Assembly (NCBI RefSeq): GCF_037076465.1
Contig: NZ_AP028908.1
Span: forward strand, 3,658,001-3,722,000
Length of the DNA: 64,000 bases
From: Pectobacterium araliae
Lineage (GTDB): Bacteria > Pseudomonadota > Gammaproteobacteria > Enterobacterales > Enterobacteriaceae
Direction: 5' to 3'
A program made the translations under genes and the position numbers. Shown piece after piece: positions 8,600-17,139 of the stretch. The notes beneath the pieces were generated by a model. The model worked only from the letters and a program-made list of their open reading frames with translations. It had not been told where the DNA came from and made no database searches. Within the stretch, counting starts at the first letter, position 1, and every line of letters begins with the position of its first letter.

Positions 8600-8729
8600 A
8601 CCCTTTTTTTACTCATCGCCGTAACTCATTGATTTTTAATTTCGATTATCTACACTGATAAAAAAGGGTTTTTCGGGAAAAATGGTTTATTTCCTTTTAA
8701 AATTAGGTCATTACCGTAAAATATGAACG
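8600..8729 (+). promoter_or_regulatory. CRISPR1 leader with IHF site
   Basis: An AT-rich leader. A 70-bp module is bounded by inverted arms ACCCTTTTTTT (8600-8610) and AAAAAAGGGT (8660-8669). Inside it, the minus strand reads AATCAATGAGTTA (8622-8634), a perfect match to the IHF consensus WATCAANNNNTTR. Sixty bases of AT-rich DNA then lead to the first repeat. IHF bending of type I-F leaders is known to be needed for spacer integration; that role here is inferred. The leader side fixes transcription as plus. Confidence 0.8.
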
Positions 8730-9957
8730 GTTCACTGCCGTATAGGCAGCTTAGAAAGTCGCCGCATCAGCAGCCGTAGCGGCCGTGTTGTTCACTGCCG
8801 TATAGGCAGCTTAGAAAACCACCCGATCATTCACCAGTCCGGCCCACGCGTTCACTGCCGTATAGGCAGCTTAGAAATCGCAGCGGTGAACGGATCAATA
8901 GGCGGCTGCGTTCACTGCCGTATAGGCAGCTTAGAAAAGAGTAGTTTCCTGCCTGCCAACCCCACGCCTGTTCACTGCCGTATAGGCAGCTTAGAAAAGA
9001 TGTCAGGAACGCAGGCAGCAACAATCGCAGTTCACTGCCGTATAGGCAGCTTAGAAAGGATGGCGACCACGAAAATTCTGACGTGGTGTGTTCACTGCCG
9101 TATAGGCAGCTTAGAAATCGTTGATTTGAACCTCACTCAAGCCGCTATAGTTCACTGCCGTATAGGCAGCTTAGAAACGAAAAACAAATGGGTAACTATC
9201 TGCTGCCACGTTCACTGCCGTATAGGCAGCTTAGAAAATTGCCTTTTCATTGTCACCGAACGCCATTGGGTTCACTGCCGTATAGGCAGCTTAGAAATGG
9301 CGTACGGACTGGGGTATAAGCTGTCTATCGTTCACTGCCGTATAGGCAGCTTAGAAAGTGACGCTGGTGGATCGGTAGTTGCCCATTAGGTTCACTGCCG
9401 TATAGGCAGCTTAGAAAAGCCACGCCGAGCCAATCCAACAGACCGCATCGTTCACTGCCGTATAGGCAGCTTAGAAAACACGGGGCCGCGCAAGTGGCAA
9501 ACTGAGGCGGTTCACTGCCGTATAGGCAGCTTAGAAATGCCCGCCGCCAAACATGGTGTTATAACCGGAGTTCACTGCCGTATAGGCAGCTTAGAAAGCC
9601 GCGACGCTTCCACTCTTCAACCACCAGCTGTTCACTGCCGTATAGGCAGCTTAGAAAGCTACCAGTCCGCCGCCAGCAACACCGGCAACGTTCACTGCCG
9701 TATAGGCAGCTTAGAAAGAAATCCTCGTAAACCTTCCTCCTGTAATCCTGTTCACTGCCGTATAGGCAGCTTAGAAAACCGGTTAACACCTCAGTGGTGG
9801 ACAGTTGCAGTTCACTGCCGTATAGGCAGCTTAGAAAATTTCTGAATACATATCCGCTTCGCATTTTTCGTTCACTGCCGTATAGGCAGCTTAGAAATAA
9901 GAAATCAACATTCCGTCGTCATCGTTGCAGTTCACTGCCGAACAGGCAGTTAAGAAA
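8730..9957 (+). CRISPR. CRISPR1 array, type I-F, 21 repeats / 20 spacers
   Basis: Twenty-one 28-bp repeats at exact 60-bp spacing, so all 20 spacers are 32 bp. The repeat begins GTTCACTGCC, has loop GTATA and ends GGCAGCTTAGAAA; the CTGCC/GGCAG stem is the Csy4 recognition hairpin. The first 20 repeats are identical. The last (9930-9957) is degenerate (loop GAACA, ending GGCAGTTAAGAAA), marking the old, leader-distal end. No two spacers looked alike by eye. ORFs reading through the array on either strand are artefacts of the repeat. Confidence 0.99.
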
Positions 9958-10059
9958 ATTAAACACACCGAAAATCAGCAATAAAAAACTCATAGGCAAC
10001 GCGGCCTAAAAAACTGGTAGTCTGTTTGGCTCACTGACTGACACTGTTTAGGGAACGCG

Positions 10060-10539
10060 ATGTACCACATTGATGATTTCGATCTGAAAATCCTGACACT
10101 GCTACAGACCAACGGCCGCCTGACCAATCAGGAACTGAGCGATCTGGTTGGGCTTTCCGCCTCGCAGTGTTCCCGCCGCCGCATTGCGCTAGAACAAGCA
10201 CAGCTGATTCTCGGCTACCATGCCCGCCTGTCGCCGAACGCGGTCGGGCTGGAATGTCTGGGGTTAATTGAGGTGCGGCTGATCAACCATACCAGCGAAT
10301 ACGTTGAACGTTTTCACCAGATGTTGGGGGAAGTGGATGCCATCATCGACGCCTATAAAACCACGGGTGATGCCGATTATCTGTTAAAAGTCGCCGTGGC
10401 AGATCTGCCCGGACTCAGCACGCTGATTAGCCAGATTCTGTCGCAGAACAAAAGCGTCGCGCACCTGAAAACCTCAGTAGTATTGAACCGCCTCAAAGAG
10501 AACGGTTTGATGATGCCAGAACTGCCTGCGTTGCCCTGA
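10060..10539 (+). CDS. Lrp/AsnC-family transcriptional regulator
   Basis: A 159-aa protein with an N-terminal winged helix-turn-helix (DDFDLKILTLLQTNGRLTNQELSDLVGLSASQCSRRRIALE, about residues 5-46) and a C-terminal RAM/ligand-binding domain ending LKENGLMMP. Such proteins form octamers that sense amino acids. The effector is unknown; the nearby tyrB and the YitT gene are possible but unproven targets. AGGGA precedes the ATG. It is separated from yitT by 251 bases. Confidence 0.9.
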   Translation: MYHIDDFDLKILTLLQTNGRLTNQELSDLVGLSASQCSRRRIALEQAQLILGYHARLSPNAVGLECLGLIEVRLINHTSEYVERFHQMLGEVDAIIDAYKTTGDADYLLKVAVADLPGLSTLISQILSQNKSVAHLKTSVVLNRLKENGLMMPELPALP

Positions 10540-10790
10540 ATTGGGGCGGCCGCCTCTATTTGGTGCAAAAAATCGAATAATTCACGCAATAAAACCCAAA
10601 TAAATGCACAGATCAATCAAATAAATAACAAAATTCGCATGAATCACGCATTATTTTCATTCATATAATTCAACACGTTGCTCTTATCGCAGGCGACATT
10701 ACGTAGAGGCCAGCCGCTAAACAGCACTATCTGGTGCGATTCTTGCTTTGGTAAGCACATGTTTTTACGACAGTCTGTTGAGCGCCCACC

Positions 10791-11405
10791 ATGGATAACG
10801 TTATTCCCACACAAAAAATATCACACACGCGGCTGGAAGATGTTTTAGCAATACTGATCGGCACGCTGATGGTGTCATTTGGCGTTATCCTGCTGCGTCA
10901 GGCTGGTGCTCTCACCGGAGGCACTGCGGGCATCGCTTTTCTTATCCACTATCTGACCAACGTTTCCTTTGGCGTCGCGTTTTTCCTACTGAATTTGCCT
11001 TTTTATTATCTGGCCGTGCACCGCATGGGGTGGGAGTTCACGGTGAAAACGTTCTGCGCCGTCGGGCTGGTTTCCTTATTTTCCGATCTGCATCCACTGT
11101 TCATTCATTTTGATCAGCTCAACCCGTTCTATGCCACGCTGTTCGGCAATATCATCACCGGAATCGGCTTCGTTGTCCTGTTCCGCCATAAGGCTAGCCT
11201 CGGCGGCGTTAACATTCTGGCGCTGTACCTTCAGGATAAATATGGCTTGCGAGCGGGCAAACTCCAGATGGGCGTTGACGTTGTAATTGTGCTGACTTCC
11301 CTGTTCGTGGTAAGCATACCGATGTTGATTGCTTCGATTCTGGGGGCGACTATTTTGAATCTGATTATTGCGATGAACCATCGCCCCGGCCGTTACTCGG
11401 CCTGA
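10791..11405 (+). CDS. YitT-family membrane protein
   Basis: A 204-aa polytopic membrane protein of the YitT (DUF161) type. About six hydrophobic helices start with LEDVLAILIGTLMVSFGVILL. The conserved ALTGGTAGIAFLIHY segment lies near residues 39-53 and ASLGGVNILALYL near residue 140. Only the N-terminal membrane domain is present; there is no C-terminal DUF2179. Function is unknown; transport has been suggested for the family. It lies 59 bases before tyrB in the same direction. Confidence 0.85.
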   Translation: MDNVIPTQKISHTRLEDVLAILIGTLMVSFGVILLRQAGALTGGTAGIAFLIHYLTNVSFGVAFFLLNLPFYYLAVHRMGWEFTVKTFCAVGLVSLFSDLHPLFIHFDQLNPFYATLFGNIITGIGFVVLFRHKASLGGVNILALYLQDKYGLRAGKLQMGVDVVIVLTSLFVVSIPMLIASILGATILNLIIAMNHRPGRYSA

Positions 11406-11464
11406 TAATTCCCTTCGTCGGGGTTACAGCACCCATAACATGACACTCTCAGGAGAGCTATACT

Positions 11465-12658
11465 GTGTTTCAAAACGTTGATACCTATGCCGGAGATCCT
11501 ATCCTGTCTCTGATGGAAAAATTCAAACAGGATCCAAGAACGGATAAGATCAATTTGAGTATCGGGCTCTACTACAACGAGCAGAATATTATCCCGCAAC
11601 TGCGCGCCGTCAGCGCGGCGGAAAGCGCCCTGCGCCAGCCGACTCAGAACGCGAGTTCCTACCTGCCGATGGAAGGGCTACAGCCTTACCGTACCGCAAT
11701 CCAGCATCTGTTATTCGGTGAAAACCACGCGGCGCTGGCAGCCGGTCGCATCGCTACCATCCAGACGCTGGGCGGTTCCGGTGCGCTGAAAGTCGGTGCA
11801 GATTTCCTGAAACGCTACTTCCCAAATTCAGAAGTGTGGGTCAGCGACCCTACATGGGAAAACCATATTGCGATCTTTGAGGGCGCAGGCTTTAACGTTC
11901 ACACCTATCCGTATTTCGATGGCGAAAATCTAGGCGTGAAATTTGACGCCATGCTCACCACCCTGCAAACGTTGCCAGCACGTAGCATCGTGCTGCTGCA
12001 CCCGTGCTGCCACAACCCGACCGGTTCTGACCTCACCACCGAACAGTGGGATCGCGTGATTGAAGTCATCATCGCGCGTGAGCTGATTCCGTTTATGGAC
12101 ATCGCCTATCAGGGCTTTGGCCTCGGGATTGAGCAGGATGCCTATGCGATTCGCGCCGTTGCCAGCGCGGGCGTTCCGGCACTCATCGCCAACTCGTTCT
12201 CCAAGATTTTCTCGCTGTATAGCGAGCGCGTTGGTGGCCTTTCCGTGGTGTGCGACGATGCCGACAGCGCACAGCGCGTGCTCGGTCAGTTAAAAGCAAC
12301 CGTCCGCCGCAACTACTCTTCCCCACCGAATTTCGGCGCTCAGGTGGTTTCTAAAGTCCTGAACGACGTACAGTTGAACGCCGACTGGAAAACAGAAGTC
12401 GAAGAGATGCGCACCCGTATTCTGAGCATGCGTCAGGAACTGGTTTCAGCCCTGAAAAACGCGCTACCGAACCGCAACTTCAACTACCTGCTCACCCAGC
12501 GCGGCATGTTCAGCTACACCGGTTTCAGCCCGGAACAGGTTGATCGTCTGCGTGAAGAGTTCGGCGTCTACCTGATCGCCAGCGGCCGTATGTGTATGGC
12601 GGGGCTGAACCACAGCAACGTCCAGCGCGTCGCTGCGGCTTTCGCCGCCATTCAGTAA
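11465..12658 (+). CDS. tyrB: Aromatic amino acid aminotransferase
   Basis: A 397-aa class I PLP aminotransferase that makes tyrosine and phenylalanine (and can make leucine) by transamination with glutamate. It has the family N-terminus [20 protein letters not shown], the segment [15 protein letters not shown], and the PLP lysine in [20 protein letters not shown] near residue 247. The start is GTG with AGGAGAG upstream. In E. coli tyrB directly follows alr; here the CRISPR1 segment separates them. A strong terminator follows. Confidence 0.95.
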   Translation: MFQNVDTYAGDPILSLMEKFKQDPRTDKINLSIGLYYNEQNIIPQLRAVSAAESALRQPTQNASSYLPMEGLQPYRTAIQHLLFGENHAALAAGRIATIQTLGGSGALKVGADFLKRYFPNSEVWVSDPTWENHIAIFEGAGFNVHTYPYFDGENLGVKFDAMLTTLQTLPARSIVLLHPCCHNPTGSDLTTEQWDRVIEVIIARELIPFMDIAYQGFGLGIEQDAYAIRAVASAGVPALIANSFSKIFSLYSERVGGLSVVCDDADSAQRVLGQLKATVRRNYSSPPNFGAQVVSKVLNDVQLNADWKTEVEEMRTRILSMRQELVSALKNALPNRNFNYLLTQRGMFSYTGFSPEQVDRLREEFGVYLIASGRMCMAGLNHSNVQRVAAAFAAIQ

Positions 12659-12673
12659 ACCGTACAATAACAA

Positions 12674-12730
12674 AGCCACACGTTACCCGATTCACATTTG
12701 TGCTCTCGTTTAACGTGTGGCTTTTATTTT
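12674..12730 (+). terminator. tyrB terminator
   Basis: AGCCACACGTTA (12674-12685) pairs perfectly with TAACGTGTGGCT (12711-12722) across a 25-nt loop and is followed by TTTATTTT. Confidence 0.85.
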
Positions 12731-12790
12731 TGCTTAGCCGCTGTTACGGTTAGGAACTCGTTTCTTTGTATTGTGTTGATCAGAACGTCC

Positions 12791-13294
12791 ATGACTACGC
12801 TACGCTACCTAAATGGTTATCCTCCTGCGATTGTCGCACAAGCGCAAACCCTCGTTGATCAAGGCAAGCTCGGCCTGTGGCTGGAAAAAAGATACCCTGA
12901 CCGCCATCCGATCCAGAGTGACAAATCGCTCTATCAGTTTGTCGCCGAATTGAAGCAGCGATATTTGAAGAATGCCCCTGCGGTATCCAAGGTGCTTTAC
13001 GACAATAAACAGAACCCAATAAAGGGAACGCTGGGAACCAATACCTTTGTGGCTCGCGTGCAAGGTGGAAAATTAAAGTCCAACAACGAAATTAGAATAG
13101 CGACGTTATTTCGTGATGGCCCAGAAGATTTTCTACGTATGATCGTGATACACGAACTCGCCCACCTCAAAGAGAAAGACCACAACAAAGCCTTCTATCA
13201 ACTCTGCTGCCATATGGACCCTAATTATCACCAACTGGAATTTGATATGCGAATCTGGCTAAACTGGCGAGAAATAAATGCGGGTTCGGTCTGA
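12791..13294 (+). CDS. YgjP-like zinc metalloprotease domain protein
   Basis: A 167-aa cytoplasmic protein ending in a YgjP/WLM-like gluzincin motif: HELAHLKEKDHNKAF, with two zinc histidines, the catalytic glutamate and a third histidine. The N-terminal part (YLNGYPPAIVAQAQTLVDQGKLGLWLEKRYP) is helical. ATG at 12791 is chosen over the upstream in-frame start at 12698, because the extra 31 residues would run through the tyrB terminator. The substrate is unknown; the family is linked to predicted metal-dependent hydrolases. Confidence 0.85.
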   Translation: MTTLRYLNGYPPAIVAQAQTLVDQGKLGLWLEKRYPDRHPIQSDKSLYQFVAELKQRYLKNAPAVSKVLYDNKQNPIKGTLGTNTFVARVQGGKLKSNNEIRIATLFRDGPEDFLRMIVIHELAHLKEKDHNKAFYQLCCHMDPNYHQLEFDMRIWLNWREINAGSV

Positions 13295-13412
13295 ACTCGT
13301 CTTTTATGAGGGTTCGCTTTGCTTTAATGTTGCCTTAGCCGTATTATTTCCTCGCGGATAATCGATATATTATCACGCACTCGATTGATAAATTTTCTCA
13401 TAAGGATTTGAT

Positions 13413-13892
13413 ATGGCTAATTTGATTTACGCCAGCATTAATGGTCAAAAACAGGGTTTAATATCATCTGGTTGCTCAACGCTCGATTCAATTGGTAATC
13501 GCTACCAAACGGGTCATGAAGATCAAATACAAGTATTAGGCTTAAACCACAGCATCAGCCGCGAGCAAAATGTCTCTCATCACCCCATTCATTTTATTAA
13601 ACCAATCGATAAGTCATCGCCGTTATTAGGGATGGCAATCTCTTATAATGAAAAGGTCGATGTGACATTTTATTTTTATCGAGTCAATTCCGCTGGACAG
13701 TTAGAACTTTATTATGAAGTCACCTTAACGGATGCGAGCATTGTCGATGTCACCTGTGTCTATCCACACGTCATCGATAACAACGACATCATGCCGTATG
13801 AAAAAGTCCAGCTAAAATATAAAACCATCGCATGGAACCACAAGATCGCAGGAACCTCGGGTTACAGCATTTGGGAGGAAATGAGTCTCTAA
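13413..13892 (+). CDS. hcp: Hcp family type VI secretion tube protein
   Basis: A 159-aa Hcp1-family protein that forms the hexameric rings of the type VI secretion inner tube and can carry effectors in its lumen. It starts MANLIYASINGQKQGLISSGCS and ends with the beta-rich YEKVQLKYKTIAWNHKIAGTSGYSIWEEM typical of the family. AAGGA lies upstream of the ATG. No other T6SS structural gene is in the window, so this is an orphan hcp. It is convergent with a putative effector/immunity set on the minus strand. Confidence 0.93.
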   Translation: MANLIYASINGQKQGLISSGCSTLDSIGNRYQTGHEDQIQVLGLNHSISREQNVSHHPIHFIKPIDKSSPLLGMAISYNEKVDVTFYFYRVNSAGQLELYYEVTLTDASIVDVTCVYPHVIDNNDIMPYEKVQLKYKTIAWNHKIAGTSGYSIWEEMSL

Positions 13893-13907
13893 GATTTATG
13901 ACCTTTG

Positions 13908-13941
13908 ATAACAAGCGCATCTTATCAGGTGTGCTTGTTAT
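13908..13941. terminator. Possible shared terminator between hcp and immunity gene
   Basis: ATAACAAGC (13908-13916) and GCTTGTTAT (13933-13941) form a 9-bp stem across 16 nt, placed between the two convergent stop codons. There is no long T-tract on either side, so it is a modest candidate. Confidence 0.5.
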
Positions 13942-13944
13942 TCA

Positions 13945-14349
13945 CTATTCATCACAAAGAGCGATATTTTTAACATATTTATTAGGAGCCATCCAGGAGC
14001 TTTTAGGACAGGTTTCATAGCCATAACTTCTAAAGTTAAAAGATATGTACATAGATGCAACAAAACTAATAACAACACCAATAAAAAACAAATAACCGCA
14101 CATATTTGCAAATATTCCATGCATTCCTATAGGTTTGTTTTTTATTGCCATATAAAACCCTAAATACGAGAAATAGAATAGCAAAGGAGAACCAAATACC
14201 ATTAACCCAACCTTCCATGAAAACACGATCACATCGTTTAACTGTAAAATATCCAAATATGAATTAAAAGAAAACCAACCAGTAAAGCATGTCAATAGAA
14301 AGGTAAAAGATGAGAATGCGAAAAAAAACGGTCTATTTATTTTAACCAC
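13945..14349 (-). CDS. DUF1240-like membrane protein, putative immunity (copy 2)
   Basis: A 134-aa protein with about four transmembrane helices and a C-terminal YGYETCPKSSWMAPNKYVKNIALC tail with two cysteines; I associate this with DUF1240. The start is taken as the GTG at 14349, because GGGAGAG lies six bases before it and the same layout begins the upstream paralogue. An ATG at 14394 would add 15 residues. It is a clear paralogue of the next gene (same length, same tail motif). Neutralising the neighbouring membrane-directed protein is an inference from context. Confidence 0.75.
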   Translation of the reverse strand: MVKINRPFFFAFSSFTFLLTCFTGWFSFNSYLDILQLNDVIVFSWKVGLMVFGSPLLFYFSYLGFYMAIKNKPIGMHGIFANMCGYLFFIGVVISFVASMYISFNFRSYGYETCPKSSWMAPNKYVKNIALCDE

Positions 14350-14396
14350 GACTGACTCTCCCACATGCATGAAAAAAGCATACTCTCGTACCATTT

Positions 14397-14801
14397 TTAG
14401 TCTTTACAAAGAGAAATATCTTTAACATACTTATTGGGAGCCATCCAAGATGTTTTCGGACAGGTTTCATATCCCAATGCATCCAGGCGATAAGATACAT
14501 AAAAGGAAAAAAACAAACTAATTACAGCTCCAGACACAGCGATAAAGATCAATATATTAGAAATTTTCTTATTCATTTTAACAGGTTTGTTTTTTATCGC
14601 AGATAAAAACCCAAAACAAGAAAGTTGAAACACTATCGGTATTATAAATATTATCATCCCAAGTTTCCAAGAAAACAAAACAACATCACTTAACATAAAA
14701 AAATTTAAATATCCACTTAAAGAAAACCACGCTCCCCAGCAGGAAAGTAAAAAAATTAAAGTCGAATATAAAAAAAAGAACCTTCTGTTTATTTTAACCA
14801 C
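14397..14801 (-). CDS. DUF1240-like membrane protein, putative immunity (copy 1)
   Basis: A 134-aa protein with four hydrophobic helices and the tail YETCPKTSWMAPNKYVKDISLC, paralogous to the gene downstream. GTG at 14801 is chosen because it follows GGGGAGGAG by six bases and overlaps the stop of the preceding 291-aa gene by eight bases, which indicates tight translational coupling. The composition is AT-rich relative to the backbone, suggesting transfer. The predicted role is an inner-membrane immunity protein for the coupled effector; no direct proof is in the sequence. Confidence 0.75.
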   Translation of the reverse strand: MVKINRRFFFLYSTLIFLLSCWGAWFSLSGYLNFFMLSDVVLFSWKLGMIIFIIPIVFQLSCFGFLSAIKNKPVKMNKKISNILIFIAVSGAVISLFFSFYVSYRLDALGYETCPKTSWMAPNKYVKDISLCKD

Positions 14802-15669
14802 GACTAACTCCTCCCCAAGCATTAAACAACTGATCGGGATGATAAGGGGTATATTGTTTCCTATTTCTCATCTGATATGATTTAATGACTTTTATTATTG
14901 ATTCACTTATTTTATATTTTCCATCCAACCAAAATAATGAATAGCCAACTAATAATCCAATAGCAAACACACCAATAGCAATACCAATAATACTGAATCC
15001 AGCAGCCATTGCAGCAGTAGCTAACGCTTTAGCTCCCAAGGCTACTCTAATAGATACTGCTAATTTTGCCGCATCCATTGTTAAATTAACAAAGAAATCG
15101 GTTAGTGCGTATTCATCTTTCAACATCAATTCAATAGCTCGATAAGCACCTGAAAACACAATACAAAACCTTGCCCCTGCCACAATACCACTTTCAATAC
15201 CTTTTGTTCCTATACCTATATCCACTATTTTTTGGCTACCCGCTAAATATTTGCTGGCTTTTAAATACATTCTCACTCCCGGATAGCCAGATAACTTTAT
15301 GTATTTACTGCCATTCTTACCGACATATTCCGTTGCCGTTACACCAAATCCTTTTATCTCCATCACGATTCTGCTCACAGATACCGCTTCTGCAATATTC
15401 CCGGCAAACGACGAGATGGGATCGGTACAGCCAAATACTGCCGTTTTCCAGGAATCATTAGGATTTGGTGTGCATAACGTCTTTAAAAAATACGTCGCTT
15501 CCTGCACAGTCAATATGGCATGAATGTTATCGTTATTTATTTCATTTAGCTGAGCATGTAATTTTTGATAGTTGATATCTGCATGCTGCTTTTTAAAATC
15601 AAGATGTTCTTCTAACCGATAGTCATCATCAACCAGCGTTTTTAAAACAGGATCGTATTTCACAGTCAC
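14794..15669 (-). CDS. Putative membrane-targeting effector with hydrophobic hairpin
   Basis: A 291-aa protein I cannot assign to a family. Residues 1-70 are hydrophilic and helical. The middle is mixed. About residues 205-250 form a long Ala/Gly/Ile-rich hydrophobic hairpin (ALATAAMAAGFSIIGIAIG, then GLLVGYSLFWL), resembling the membrane-inserting hairpin of pore-forming colicins. A basic, soluble C-terminus follows. There is no signal peptide. It starts at GTG 15669 behind AAGGGAG. It is coupled to two membrane immunity-like paralogues and lies beside hcp, so a pore-forming type VI effector is a reasonable inference. Confidence 0.6.
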   Translation of the reverse strand: MTVKYDPVLKTLVDDDYRLEEHLDFKKQHADINYQKLHAQLNEINNDNIHAILTVQEATYFLKTLCTPNPNDSWKTAVFGCTDPISSFAGNIAEAVSVSRIVMEIKGFGVTATEYVGKNGSKYIKLSGYPGVRMYLKASKYLAGSQKIVDIGIGTKGIESGIVAGARFCIVFSGAYRAIELMLKDEYALTDFFVNLTMDAAKLAVSIRVALGAKALATAAMAAGFSIIGIAIGVFAIGLLVGYSLFWLDGKYKISESIIKVIKSYQMRNRKQYTPYHPDQLFNAWGGVSRG

Positions 15670-15913
15670 TCACTCCCTTGAATTTTACTTAAGTCAACGA
15701 ACTATTTCCCTGTAATGGCACTTTAACGTAAAAATGATGATTTTTAAATGTGAATAACGCCCCATGCGCAATTTTTCATTCCCAGAAAAGTAACGCATTA
15801 CTTAAAAATGTTACAAAAGAAGGCCATCAATATGCGTTATTTAAGAGTTAAGCATATTGAGCACTTGGCACAGCGCTACCCCGATAATAGCCAGACAATA
15901 GCGCTTAAATCCG

Positions 15914-16843
15914 TGGATAAACTGCCTGTGCGTCAGTGAACTTCAGTGTGAACATTGCAACTCGCATCTATCATTTCTAAGCTGCCTGTGCGGCAGTGAA
16001 CGCTTGCCGCGTAGGTTGCCGATTGCTGGCTAATTTCTAAGCTGCCTGTGCGGCAGTGAACTTCCAGCTTCTCTGCTGCCGTCTGCTCGTTGATTTCTAA
16101 GCTGCCTGTGCGGCAGTGAACGAAACCGAGGTGTGCAGCTACGCGACCGCGCATTTCTAAGCTGCCTGTGCGGCAGTGAACGGATGCTGGACGTTATCAG
16201 AACGACTGATGCATTTCTAAGCTGCCTGTGCGGCAGTGAACCTTACCTTTTTCTTTCACGCCCACGGTACAACGTTTCTAAGCTGCCTGTGCGGCAGTGA
16301 ACCACTCTCACGGATACGCGACATATGCCACATCTTTCTAAGCTGCCTGTGCGGCAGTGAACGACCACTATGACCGCATGATGGGTGATCTGCATTTCTA
16401 AGCTGCCTGTGCGGCAGTGAACAATGTTTCGTTTCGTGATTTCGGCAGGCGATGTTTCTAAGCTGCCTGTGCGGCAGTGAACCGGCTGCCGCGTCTCGAT
16501 GATCTGTGCGGTTTTTTTCTAAGCTGCCTGTGCGGCAGTGAACCATGTCGGCCAGCATCGGCGCGAAATTATACGTTTCTAAGCTGCCTGTGCGGCAGTG
16601 AACACATGACAAAGACCAATCCAGATAACGGTGATTTTCTAAGCTGCCTGTGCGGCAGTGAACTTGACTCTTTTGTTAATATCCGCCCAACGGTATTTCT
16701 AAGCTGCCTGTGCGGCAGTGAACTCAGGAGGTAGTAGCCAAAAACCTGGCTCGGTTTTCTAAGCTGCCTGTGCGGCAGTGAACCATTTCATGCTGCACTC
16801 ACTGATGGCCCTGTTTTTCTAAGCTGCCTGTGCGGCAGTGAAC
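15914..16843 (-). CRISPR. CRISPR2 array, type I-F, 16 repeats / 15 spacers
   Basis: Sixteen repeats read on the minus strand, starting beside the cas1-proximal leader. On that strand the repeat starts GTTCACTGCC, has loop GCACA and ends GGCAGCTTAGAAA. The leader-distal copy (15914-15941) is degenerate. Thirteen spacers are 32 bp and two (16242-16274 and 16483-16515) are 33 bp. No spacer seemed repeated in the other arrays by eye. Confidence 0.98.
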
Positions 16844-16973
16844 TGTAGCAAGATCACTCTAACGATTTGTTTTATTAGCGGCAATTGTCATTTTCTTCAT
16901 AAAAACCCTTTTTTTAACCTCAGCTGTAACTCATTGATTGTTAAGCCTGTGAAATAGACCAAATAAAAAGGGT
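16844..16973 (-). promoter_or_regulatory. CRISPR2 leader / cas1 upstream region with IHF site
   Basis: Sixty-one bases separate the first repeat from an inverted-repeat module with arms ACCCTTTTTTT (16905-16915) and AAAAAGGGT (16965-16973). TAACTCATTGATT (16927-16939) is an IHF consensus match on the minus strand. Relative to its array the IHF core points the opposite way from CRISPR1 and CRISPR3. The same DNA is the upstream region of the divergent cas operon, so one module may serve both promoters. Confidence 0.75.
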
Positions 16974-17139
16974 CTGCGTTTGGGTAAAATTTTTTACGGC
17001 CACCATTTTTTAAGAATATTTGTGATAGGCTGATTTTCGTTAGTTTTCTGAAGATTATATTTTTATTTATTAAATAGTTAGCCTGCGATTAATTTCGTTG
17101 GCGTCAACGCCTATTATCGATCGCGGCAGAAAATACATT

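Noticed and set aside
8827..9864. Open frames on both strands through CRISPR1 (repeating HCRIGSLE and FLSCLYGSE blocks).
   Set aside because: The frames arise from the repeat having no stop in these phases; each 60-base period simply repeats the same peptide. The same holds for CRISPR2.
17098..17139. In-frame TTG start 42 bases upstream of the cas1 ATG.
   Set aside because: The extra 14 residues lack similarity to known Cas1 N-termini, and the ATG at 17140 gives the usual 326-aa length.
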